Part shown: positions 48,409-58,619 of the stretch, piece by piece
Layout of the letters: each line of letters starts with the position of its first letter
Numbering within the stretch: position 1 is the first letter of the stretch
From: Sesamum alatum
Taxonomy: Eukaryota > Streptophyta > Magnoliopsida > Lamiales > Pedaliaceae
Length of the DNA: 64,000 bases
Direction: 5' to 3'
Assembly: GCA_034509735.1 (NCBI GenBank)
Contig: JACGWO010000001.1
Coordinates: 28,213,966 to 28,277,965, forward strand
Made by a program: the position numbers and the translations under genes
The notes under the pieces: generated by a model
Database searches by the model: none
Told to the model about the DNA's origin: nothing
The model's input: the letters and a program-made list of their open reading frames with translations, nothing else

Positions 48409-49698
48409 TGATAGGGTGCATTTCATCTCTCATATGCATGCTCAATTCTAATGATTTTTAAAGGGTTCCTTCACATTTTTAATCAAATTATGTGGTTTTT
48501 GAATGAAGGATCAAGATTGACCCGTTGTGAAGAAAAGGAGTTAAAAGTCCCAAAGAAAGATAGAAAAGAGATCAAGCACAAAACAGTCATGAGCAGACTT
48601 GAACAAACATTAGGGCGTGATCACCCCCTATCCGACATCCGAGTCTGCGTGGGAAGAGAAAAAGAGTTTTGAAAAGACCTTTTTCCTGATTTTACGGAAG
48701 ATACACGCCTAGAAAGAGGACTCTGAGATGGCACGAAAAGAGGACTCTGAAGTTGCGTAGAAAGAGGACTCTGAGATGACACGAAAAGAGGACTCTGAAG
48801 TTGCATTGAAAGGGGACTCTCAAGTATAAAAGGAACACAAGAACGCAGAGAATTATCATCTTTGGATCATCGTTTTTCTCTCTTCCTCTAATTCATGCTT
48901 TCATTTAGAATATCTTGTTTTGTTATGAACATGTTTAGTTTCCAATTTCTCTATTCCGATTCAAGGGAAACGTTAAACCCAATTGTTATGTTTTGAGGTC
49001 TTGAATTAATCTGATTTCGCTGAGTATTCCTCGTCTTGATTTACTGTGAATGGAATGATTATTATTGATAGATCTAACAATTCGATTCGATATTAATTAT
49101 TCTATTGCTATCCATGAGTTCAGTGATCCGTAATTGTCATGAATGAATGATATGAGTAGCGAGCAAATTTATTATGTGTTTTGCATGATTTATTTGTGGG
49201 GACGAGAAAACTAGGTTAGATAATTGCAGTTATCTCGATTGTTTGATCTAAATTCAACTGTTTTCATTGATGCATATGCTATTATTGATGTGATATGGAA
49301 CGCTATCGTACTCAGTCTTGATATAATAAGTTTGAATTTAGATGCTTGAGTCAAATCCATTACAATAGAAAAACGGGAATTTGTTATGACTATCCTAATG
49401 AATTTCAAAGTTGAATGTTTGGTTATGGAATTAACCCTTAGTGATCTACGATAGATATAACGATTGGTGAGACGAACCTCCTTGAATTGGACTTTCTATC
49501 TATAATCTCATCTCAGTTATTTACTCTTACTTTCGTTAATTTAGTTCATTCATAGTTAGTACTCTATTCTTACCCCCCCTTTTGCAACTACAACTAGATC
49601 GAGAAATTAATCGATAGTTCCCTTGGGACTCGACATGGTTCCATGACTACTACAGTTTAGAATCAGTTTTTATATTTGACGGCTTCGACAACTAATCA
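48409..49698 (+). repeat. Athila 3' LTR
   Basis: 1,290 bp; pairs with 38061-39323. It is 27 bp longer, largely through one extra 24-bp unit upstream of the TATA box, and is followed by the TTTAT target duplication. Confidence 0.9.
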
Positions 49699-50335
49699 TT
49701 TATGTTTTATCTTTAGTTTTTGAAACAGTAATTAAAGTAAAAACATATTTATTTTTGTTTTCATTTTCAGTTTTTGAAATAGTAATTAAAGTGAAAACTT
49801 ATTTTTTTTTTATACATATTCTTATTGAAAAATATATTGATATGATAACACAATTCAATATAAAACACGATCTCATTAATTAATTCAGACATATTCTCAT
49901 TTCACACGAAAACCTATACAAAATTAGTAACACATATTTTCCTCTGAAAACTGAAAATGGAAACATAACAAACTTCTGAATTTACCTAAGAATGGGCAGA
50001 ATATTTATATCTAAAAGAAGAGCTTGAACTCATTTTTTGACTCTTTCTTTGCCAATGCTCTCCATTCTTACATTTGCAACGTTTGAAAATGAACAAAAAC
50101 AAGTGGTTTCTTCCTAAATCACTTTTCATCGGGAAATGGTAGTTTTTTTCTCCCCTCCAAGCAACCTCATGTACTTGGTATATGAGGTTTTTTGTTATAT
50201 TTTATGACAAAATGACATATGTGACGAAATCTGTCAAAAAATTCACTGTTTGAGGACCAAAACTGTCACCCTTAAATTTTTTAGGACCAAAAAAGCGAAT
50301 TAGTGATATATTTTGAGGAGTAGTGTAATTCTCCT

Positions 50336-52316
50336 GATACTTTTCTAAATTTTTACACTATTTATTGTACATCTATTATAATTCTAAAGTACAATTAAAG
50401 TTTATATAGAAAAAATAAACAAAAAATATAAAAATATTAACTCCAGGGAACTTTGCTACTGAATAAAAAAGAATTCATGATTAAATAAATAAATATTATT
50501 TCAAAATACCATCTTTATATTCTATTTATCCAATTAATTGTTCATATGTTTATTCACTTGAATAAGTTTGTAATTATTGTAATATAAAACTTAAATTTAT
50601 AAATATAGATATTCATATTAACAAACCTTGATAGGGTAAATAATTTTGAATTATTTTTAAAATTTTAATTTTAGATGTTTAGATTTAAAAATAAATAAAA
50701 TAAGAAAAATAATTTCTTTATACTAATACATTTACTTTTCATGGTTTTTTTTTATTAGACTATTAAAAACACATAAGGTCTAGAAACTACTAAAAATAGA
50801 TGAAAAAAAATAAAAGCGGAAAAATTAACAATTTGTGGTTGGTCATTTGCAATATACTTTTTTTGTATTGTATGTTTATAATTATATTTTATCAATTTTT
50901 ATTGAAAGTATTAGAGAAAAGATATATATAATTTTGTTTAATTATCACATAATAATTATTTACTTATTCTCATCTTTGTTAAAATTTAATACAATTTTAT
51001 AATTATGTTTTAATTTATATGTCTATGGATCATAAAATACGAAGATTAGAGTTAAATATGGAATTTAAAGGATAAATATATCAAAGTAAGAAAAAAAAAT
51101 TAAATTTTTTTGATCTCTTATAAAAATTAAGGTTCCAAACTTATTCTTAGAATGTATTTAACTATATGTTGTAAGTTTGCTATTATGATAAATATATAGG
51201 ATTGTTGTTAATTGAATGATCTTTTGTTTGTACACTTTTCATATATTATTATTATTATTATTATTAATATTATTGTTGTTGTTGTTGTTGTTGTTGTTAT
51301 TAGTAGTATATTTTAATGTCGTGGCAACTTAGATATTAAAGGAAATTATTTAGTTTATTAATTTCAATATAATTTTAATATATATATATAGGTAGTTTAT
51401 TTTATTTATTTTTTGGTCTTGACTATGAATATTATTTTGATTAAGAATTTTATTATAATTATGAATAATTCAAAGAAATTGCATATTTCAAATTTAGTAT
51501 ATTAAATTATTTGATTTGGTCTTATCTTCTGCATTTAAAGTGTTGTGTACATTATAATATAGATTTCAAAATAAATTTAAACTTAATTTAATAGTAAAAC
51601 TGTTAATAATTCTTGCTTCTTTATATTTTGATCTTTTCATAAATTTTCTTTCAAATGGATTTTCATTTAACAAGTTTCATAATTATTATACTTCAAACTT
51701 AAAATAGAATAACTGAAATGACAAACTTTTGATATTTATAATTAAATAAAATTAAAATTTAAAATAAAGTTGGATAGGATCCAAATAATACATATTGTAT
51801 ATTCTTTCATGCTTTATTTTAATAAGAGTTAATTAATAAGATAAATATCTAAAGGTTAAAAATGAAAGAGAAAAGCTGAATTTTATTTTCATTGTTTGTT
51901 CTTGTGGTGTGATCATCAAGGTAGAACATATATGAAGAATATAAAAGCCTTACAGAAAAAATATTTGGTAGCAAATATTAAACTACAATTTTAAAGCATC
52001 AAGCCAAAAAAATTAAATAAATACATTTATTTGACTTTAATGTATTTTTATATTGTAAAGTATATGATGCACGTATTTTTATTTATATTGTAAATAATTA
52101 TTTATATATTTTTATTTATCAGTCTTGTTTTTAGTCATTGTACATCCTACAGACACATAAATATCCATGTGTGTGTGTGTGCAGGCGTCTGTTTGTGTGT
52201 TTGTTGTGTGTGTATATAATTATATTAGCTCAAATTTACTTATAATATGAATTGACATTACTAACAAAAATGCATATATTGCATGTAAAAAAAATATATA
52301 ATTATCATAATATAAA
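50336..52316. other. AT-rich intergenic DNA with microsatellites
   Basis: An (ATT)n tract at about 51245-51266 runs into a (GTT)n tract at about 51273-51299, and a (GT)n-rich tract lies at 52170-52215. No gene seen. Confidence 0.5.
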
Positions 52317-53195
52317 CTAGGGTTAAATTAATGCACTTTGCACGCCTAAATTATGCATGAAGTGCATTTACCCCCTAAACTATAAAATGTAACAAAATGT
52401 CCCCTCAAGATATGGATTAATTTTTTTATGCTTATTGTTTTCAGCCCTAACATATGTTTATTTCAATCATTCTACTAAAACATAATTCGAATTATTACAA
52501 AAATTATATTTAACATAAATACTATCAAAAATTTATTATTTTTATAATTAGTATAGAATCTGTATAAACTCTATAAATTTACAATTCTTATATATTTTTT
52601 TTCACATAACTGTTTCAAATTTTACATAATTTTTACTTGTGTTGTTATATATATGTTGAACTTTTTTTTAAAAAATAAATTAAGGACACAATTTAAAAAT
52701 ATTACATCGAACATAATACACTATACAATATGAAATCTATAATATTCTATAATCTTTTGAGTACTTATATGATATAATTTAATTATACGTATATATACCT
52801 GAACAAAAATTTATAGGTTATATAACATACTTTTTTATAAAATTATATGCATTATGTATTTATATGTATTTTTTAACATAAATAATTTACTTTGTAAAAT
52901 ATATATGCATATATTGCACTTGTAAATTTTTTGTATTACATAATTAATAAAAAAAACTATAAATTTTTAATACTATTTTTAAATAAAATTTGAGTAAAAT
53001 TTTAAATCACTAAAAGTAGTTTTGACGAAGTAATAAAACATACCTTTATGGAATAAAATGAAATATAGGAAATAAGTGAGGAGGGCATTTTTCTTTTGTC
53101 AGGGATCTTTTTGTTACTTTTCATACTTTAGAAGCCTAAATGCTACTACATGCATACTTCATGGGTGCAAAATATATTTTAACCCTATTAACTAA
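52317..53195. mobile_element. MITE-like element with about 90-bp imperfect terminal inverted repeats
   Basis: The left end (AGGGTTAAATTAATGCACTTTGCACGCC, then TGCATGAAGTGCATTT and ACAAAATGTCCCCTC) is matched in reverse by the right end (GGGCATTTTTC..., TTTTTGTTACTTTTCATACTTTAGA, TGCATACTTCATGGGTGCAAA, then TTTTAACCCT). The AT-rich interior has no ORF. Confidence 0.65.
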
Positions 53196-53311
53196 TAAAT
53201 AAAGTGGAGAAAAAAATGATTTTATTTTCAACTGTATCCTTTTTGGCTTTATAAAAAATAATATTTTTTATTTATAAAGTACCTATTAAGTTTTAGTTAA
53301 CATATTTTTAA

Positions 53312-53600
53312 GGAATAGTTTCATTTTTGGTTCCCAGATTTAGTCATTAAATCACTTTTGCTACTCTAGGTTCAAACCTCATCAATTTCGATTCCTAACT
53401 TTTCTTAAAGTGATCAAAGTTAGTCATGACCGTTAGTTGATTGTCTAAACTAACGGAAGAACCTTTTTGGTCAACTAACGTTCAATACTAACTTTGACCA
53501 TTTCAAAAAACTTAGGGATCAAAATTGATGAGGTCGGAATATGAATTACCAAAAGTGATTTAGTGACTAACTTAGGGACCAAAAGTAAATTCCTCTTGAT
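53312..53600. mobile_element. MITE with inverted repeats (about 290 bp)
   Basis: TTTCATTTTTGGTTCCCAGATTTAGTCA on the left pairs with TGACTAACTTAGGGACCAAAAGTAAA on the right. The centre pairs GTTAGTTGATTGTC and ACTAACGG with CCGTTAGT-like words. A partial copy of the right half lies at 53732-53868. Confidence 0.65.
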
Positions 53601-53731
53601 TGTTTATTTTTCACCCAAAATGGTGTCTCAGACCTCTTTTCCCTATGACAGGTAAGAGACTGTGAATTTTTTTGTCTTTATGGTGGTTTGCTACCTTTTT
53701 TCCCCCTCTAAAAAGATCTCTCCATTTGTTT

Positions 53732-53868
53732 AGACAATCAACTAATGGTCAGGACCAACTTTGATCATTTTAAAAATATCTGGCGACCAAACTTAATGAT
53801 GTCAGAATATGGGGTACCCAAAATAATTTAGTGATTAACTTAGAGGACCAAAAGTAAAACTACCCTAT
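53732..53868. mobile_element. Partial second copy of the preceding MITE
   Basis: TAGACAATCAACTAATGGTCA and the next 110 bases, to GAGGACCAAAAGTAAAACTA, follow the right half of 53312-53600. Confidence 0.55.
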
Positions 53869-54460
53869 CTTTATTTATAAATTTATTTTTATTATAATTG
53901 AACTATTTTATTGAGATAATGCGAGCCACGTGCAATACACGTGTTTCTCACTAGTCTTTTTAGAGTTTGACAAAAATTTAAAACATTTAAGAATGGGTGA
54001 AATAAACAATCCATAGGTATATTAGCCCATCGGAATATTTTATAAAATTTTAAAAAATATGTAAAATTATAATTCATAATCTAAAATTTTAAAAAATATG
54101 TAAAATTATAATTCATAATCTAGGAGGACATTAATTCATAATCTAGGAGGACATTAATTCATAATGGAGGCTAGCGGAACAAACTCGTTGTTAGACGGAC
54201 ATAAAATCAATAAGGTATTTATAATTTTTCGAAACAATAAAGGGGCATTTGTAATTATGCCAAATCTCGAAGGTGGTTGTAATTTACCCCTTTTATTCAA
54301 GTAGTGAAGTGTAATTGGGATATTTTTTTTTAACAATGAGAAGAATTCTCCACAACCAAACACATAATCAACAGTCGGATGAGATATGAGAAATATTTGA
54401 CAAGCAAGCAAGCGCAGTATTCTGCTCTTTAGGATTGCCACATTGTTGAATGTAAAGATA
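53869..54460. other. AT-rich spacer with short tandem duplications
   Basis: A 37-bp unit starting AAATTTTAAAAAATATG occurs twice at about 54040-54120. A 23-bp unit (CTAGGAGGACATTAATTCATAA) occurs twice at about 54120-54165. No gene seen. Confidence 0.5.
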
Positions 54461-55069
54461 ACAGGAACGACTAAAGAATAGCAATAGATGCTCCCTCAAA
54501 AACTAAGCAGGGAGAGCAAATTAAAATCATAGCAAAGTCTCCTGCTCTCTCACTTTCTGTCATGGATTCACATCATGATTCTCGTTTCATAAAGTTTAAT
54601 GACCTATAGAAGCAGAATCTTTGAAGTCAATTTAAATTCTACAGGCAGAGGACAAGATCTGTACCTGAGAAATTTGAGCTGAGACATCCAAGCTCTTTTT
54701 TTCTTCTTCTTTTTCCATTACGTCCTCATTGATGCGTCTGGATTCTTGATTCAGATTTTGGTCCGGGAGAATTCCAGGAACTGCTTGTGGTATGTGGACG
54801 CTCCATATACTATCATGAAAGAGGGTGACATAGTGGTCTGCTGGGGAAACCGCCCCTGCTCACCCATCATCCTAAAGTCCATAAAGAGGATGGGGATTGC
54901 TATACAAGAGGTAGCAGTCCCGAAGCCTTTTTCCCTTCTTTTGAAGGGGTGATGAGTTCAAGCTCTTGCTATGCAAAATCAAAAGCCTCCGGTAGCAGGG
55001 CGAGCTAGCAGATTTATCTCTTCAATAACCATACAATTCGACAGAAAATTCACAAGTTGAAATAGCTAA
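54461..55069. other. Region 3' of the PPR gene with an unrecognised ORF
   Basis: An open frame at 54746-54952 (plus) has balanced amino-acid use, including NSRNCLWYVDAPYTIMKEGD and WGNRPCSPI. It has no ATG at its left limit (ATT) and could be an exon remnant. The minus strand is also open here. I do not recognise a family. The DNA is less AT-rich than its surroundings, so it may be unique rather than transposon sequence. Confidence 0.3.
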
Positions 55070-56134
55070 TTATCTGTTCTTATATTGAAAGTCCCTTGGA
55101 ACAACAGAGCCTTGAAAGAGTTCTTTCATCTCTGCAGAAAATTTCAAAGCCAACTCCGTCTTTCCCATCCTCTTGAGACAGAAAATTAGTGCACGGTAGA
55201 TATGAATGGAAGGACGGATCTGCTTATATTTCATCTGATCAAAAACTCTCAGGGCTTCTTCTATGTTCCCTGACCTGCCTAAGCTCTCAATCAAAGCTTT
55301 GCAAGTCAAAACATCTGGTTGAATTCCTCTATCGTTCATCTCCTTGAAATGCACCAAGCACAAGTCTAATCTACCCATCTTCCTCAAGCTGTTTAATACC
55401 GTATTATAAGTGACAATATCCGGAACAAGATCAACCGTTTTCATAAAAGTGAATTCACGCAACATGTCATCTACTCGTCCAAGACGACCCAAAATCGCCA
55501 AAACAGTGTTATGGGTAACCAAGTCTGGTTTGCATTTTAAACTCTTCATATGATCAAATACCAACAAGGCATTGTCAACATGTCCAGATTTACCAAGGGC
55601 AAAAATAACCCTGTTCAGAACTACATCAACTCTTGGAAAATCCATTTCACAAACATCTCTGATGAAATTCAACAACATAGCAGGATCATTACGCTTTCCC
55701 AAAGCTCTAGCGACAATAAGGTACGACGTAAATCTTACAGAGCCACAAGAAACCAAAAGGTCCTTGAAAACTTGAGAGAGCATATCAATGTCATTCTTTC
55801 TATCTGCAGCTTCCAGAAGGCAATTATATGCACGAGGGCCGAGGAAGATGTGCTTACCTCGTAGAGTTTGCGGTATCCTAGCAGCAGCTAGAAGATTTCC
55901 AGCAGCACAGAGCTTTCGCATATAACTGATACAAACTTCCTCTCTGGAAACAGAATGGTCCTCCCCAGCAGCAAGGATGTGATTGACGATTTCGTCAGCT
56001 GTTTCTTCAAGTGAAACTTGGGTCGATAACGAAAGCCGATTGCCAATTGAATTACTCAGGACACTGAATGACCAAACACAGGATACTCTAATCTGGCTGT
56101 GTTTAACAAACCCCTGAACTAGGAATACAGCCAT
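55070..56134 (-). CDS. P-class pentatricopeptide repeat protein, probably mitochondrial
   Basis: Single-exon gene of 354 codons. The ATG (56134-56132) is preceded in frame by TGA nine bases upstream, so the start is firm for an unspliced reading. Residues 1-42 have no acidic residue and are rich in Ser, Arg and hydrophobics, as in a mitochondrial presequence. About seven tandem helix-turn-helix units of 34-35 residues run from about 100 to 342. The clearest are 204-238 (DLVTHNTVLAILGRLGRVDD), 239-273 (DIVTYNTVLNSLRKMGRLDL), 274-308 (DVLTCKALIESLGRSGNIEE) and 309-342. There is no E, DYW or SMR tail, so it is P-class. Such proteins bind organellar RNA and act in stability, splicing or translation; the target cannot be told. 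It may correspond to the Arabidopsis At1g11900 group, from memory and uncertain. No lesions were seen. Confidence 0.9.
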   Translation of the reverse strand: MAVFLVQGFVKHSQIRVSCVWSFSVLSNSIGNRLSLSTQVSLEETADEIVNHILAAGEDHSVSREEVCISYMRKLCAAGNLLAAARIPQTLRGKHIFLGPRAYNCLLEAADRKNDIDMLSQVFKDLLVSCGSVRFTSYLIVARALGKRNDPAMLLNFIRDVCEMDFPRVDVVLNRVIFALGKSGHVDNALLVFDHMKSLKCKPDLVTHNTVLAILGRLGRVDDMLREFTFMKTVDLVPDIVTYNTVLNSLRKMGRLDLCLVHFKEMNDRGIQPDVLTCKALIESLGRSGNIEEALRVFDQMKYKQIRPSIHIYRALIFCLKRMGKTELALKFSAEMKELFQGSVVPRDFQYKNR

Positions 56135-56634
56135 TAATGGTCAGACTTGATAAGCAAAACATTAAAAGGGTTAAAGATTCCAAAGCAAATTCGAGTCGCA
56201 CAACACTCAGTAACATGGATTTTTCTGAAACTTGAAATGACAAAAACCCAATGATGGCGATATTCCTATATTGGAAGGCATTACATATCTTCTTGATACT
56301 GTATGCAGCTCATGCCAGGCCATCAATTAGCTGTTTCAGTCCGTACGGAGGCGGGTAATGGTTCGGGGGATTTTGCAGCCCATAGGTTTGGATCGCGTTG
56401 GCGTCGATTTTGAATTGGCAACAAACGCAGTTGGCCGTGGATTGAGGGCGGACCGAGCGATTTTATCAGACGGACTGACGGTAGCGGGTGGATATTTTCC
56501 AGTGTTTGCTTTTTCGTTGCTGTGTATGTATTTGCGGCGCTGGAGACGGCGGCGAGATAAACCAAAAGGAAGCGAGAAAGAGCAGAAACACCAAAAAGAA
56601 ACTAAAGGGAAAGGAGTTGAAGGTTCAGAATCAA
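56135..56634 (-). promoter_or_regulatory. Upstream region of the PPR gene
   Basis: On the minus strand, TGGGCT (plus AGCCCA at 56380-56385) is a site II word of the kind known upstream of genes for organellar proteins. The stretch 56340-56560 is GC-richer than the surroundings, and its ORFs on either strand look like leader or promoter sequence rather than a gene. No clear TATA box. Confidence 0.4.
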
Positions 56635-57004
56635 AATGGAAGAAAATCATTACATGTATTTTAGGGATAATTACATTTACACCCCTACCTATGTCACAAT
56701 GGAAGAAAATCATTACATATATTTTAGAGATAATTATATTTACACTCCTACCTACAGTCTATTTATACAAATCATCCTTGCCATTTGCATAATTACAGAA
56801 ATTACCCTTGATAGTAAAAAAATAGGGGTAGATTGTGTAATAATATCGATACTTTTGAGGGGTGTAAGTGTAATTTTCTAAAAAAATAAGGGTGATTTGT
56901 ATAAATGATACTTATATTCTAGTGGGTGTATGTGTAATTATTCAAAAGCCAAAAATGGTTTATATAAACAGATCATAGATTAGGGGGTGTAAATGTAATT
57001 ATCT
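56635..57004. mobile_element. MITE, family B copy 2, with a duplicated end
   Basis: The core 56724-57004 is an inverted-orientation relative of 23771-24058: the same TTA.AGATAATTA.ATTTACAC end, ACCCTTGATAGTAAAAAAATAGGGGTA and TATCGATACTTTTGAGGGGTGTAAGTG. The left 64 bp (ATGGAAGAAAATCATTACAT plus the inverted-repeat end) is tandemly repeated at about 56635-56698 and 56699-56760. Confidence 0.7.
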
Positions 57005-58619
57005 GTATATTTTATTTAGGAGCAAATTTATTTTGGCACTCGATTTTGTTATTGGCATTATTTTGATACTTAAATAATTATAGATTACTCAATTGATAAT
57101 CGAGTTTCACAATTAATATTATTTTGATATTCAATTGACATTTTTCATTTATTTCTTTTATTATCAATTTATATAGTCACCATTTTATCCCTAGATATTA
57201 AATAAAAAATAATAAATATATCAAAGAAAAACTTGAAATAGAAATATTGTTCTAATATAATAAATATAGGACTTAATATTTGTTTATCAAAGGAACTTTT
57301 GCATTTAATCAAGGTATTAAAGTTTGGTTGCATAAACTTAAATTTAGATTCAAAAGTCTAAATTTAGATTATAATTTTTTAAAATTAAAATATAAATTGA
57401 ATTTATGTGATTGCAATGCATTTTGAAGTTTACTTATAATATAATTAATTATTCAGTAATAAGTTATCTTATAAATATTGATAAATAAACTGAGTAGAAA
57501 CTAACAAAATAATAAAATATTATTATCAAGTATGATGCGTATCGGGGTTCAATAACACCACAAAAGTCAAAGATCTTTATGAAAATCCTAAGATAAAGGT
57601 GGGACTAACGTGCAAAGAAAGATTAGCACTCTGATGCTTAAGTCAATAATGTTCTTACCGATTAAAATAAACGAGAAACTTTAATCCAAGTGAGAATAAT
57701 GATAAAGTATAATACTAAAGTGATGAAATTCATGAATAATAAGCTCAAAGTAGCTTAAAAGTAGAGAGAAAGTGTGAGTGATAATGTAATTGCAAGATGA
57801 AAGAGTCATTTTATAGACAATCGTGGAGTCAGATTCGGAGGATGATTGCAAAGTGTCGTACGCCGTTGGAAAGCCACGCAAGGTGGATATTTTTTCGAGA
57901 AATCCATTCGGGATTTGGATTGATATTGCGATATGACTGCTTTACCAAGTCTTGCCAGGTCTACCTTTAATTCCGGGAATCTGTTACTTGCTGATTAAAA
58001 ATTGATTACAGTCGGATCTTTAGGAGTTTGTTGGAGATCTTTTATTATGACGTGTCCCCACGTTTTCAGCGACCTATGGGACATGGAGTCCTTGCTGTAT
58101 GTTGACTTTACTTGTCGAAATGGGCTTTCTTCTTAGCCTGCCAGGTTAGTAAAGATAATGTGATTTTATAGGCTAAAGGCCCTACTCATGGATTGGTCAG
58201 GCTCTACCTACTAAGTTGTATGACTAGAAGTCCACCTTCCTGCTCTTGAGCTCTTAAGGTGAATAATTGAGGGGGCATCATCACCCTCCCCCCCCCCCCC
58301 CCCCCCGCTTCTCTGAGTGCGAGACTTGTTGCCGAAGCCCTGGAGTAGAGTGAAACAGGACCTGGCAAGACATTTTAATATGTGCCAAGTCGATAATTCT
58401 TATATCTCTATTAATAACTTATTGAATGACCTGATCAATAACTATTTTACGATTCCTAGTACAATCTTATTAGTAACTATATTAATAAAATCATAGTATG
58501 TAATATAAAACTTTTAGAAAATGTTTTGCACCATTCACACTTTTTATAATACTATAGACAATGCTTATCTAGTGGTTGTGTGCCCATTTGTTCTTCTTTT
58601 TTATTTTCTATTTTGGGAA
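57005..58619. other. AT-rich spacer, possible old LTR, and C19 tract
   Basis: 57005-57530 is AT-rich with nothing recognised. 57530-58310 is more complex, with many CCA/TCTTGCCAGGTCTACC-type words and an end reading GAGGGGGCATCATCACCCTCC. On the minus strand this could be an old gypsy LTR, but no matching second LTR is in the window. A C19 run lies at 58288-58306. Confidence 0.3.

Larger units (their letters stand above)
38061..49698 (+). mobile_element. Complete Athila-lineage Ty3/gypsy retrotransposon, 11,638 bp
   Basis: Two LTRs (38061-39323 and 48409-49698) start TGATAGGG and end ATCA. The flanking 5-bp target duplication TTTAT lies at 38056-38060 and 49699-49703. The primer-binding site matches tRNA-Asp, as is usual for Athila, and a polypurine tract precedes the 3' LTR. 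Between them run gag, protease, RT, RNase H, integrase and a downstream ATHILA-type ORF. All coding parts carry stops, so the copy is dead. Confidence 0.9.
37470..50335. mobile_element. Foldback element with about 370-bp inverted arms, split by an Athila insertion
   Basis: The left arm (about 37470-37850) and the reverse complement of the right arm (about 49970-50335) align across nearly their full length: GGAGGATTACA / GGAGAATTACA, then ACCAAGTCCGTGAGATTGCTTGG / ACCAAGTACATGAGGTTGCTTGG, then AGTTCAAGCTCTTCTTCTA / AGTTCAAGCTCTTCTTTTA. Inside the left half lies a nested hairpin (37848-38041). Removing the Athila element and one TSD copy leaves an element of about 1.2 kb. It may be a Mutator-like foldback, but the superfamily is uncertain. 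Confidence 0.7.

Noticed and set aside
51245..51299. Tandem array that might be read as CRISPR-like or satellite
   Set aside because: It is a simple ATT/GTT microsatellite with no spacers, and the genome is a plant.
56358..56792. 144-codon plus-strand ORF and the opposing minus-strand ORFs
   Set aside because: They cover the PPR leader and then run into a MITE, with no domain. Basic composition reflects GC-rich promoter DNA.
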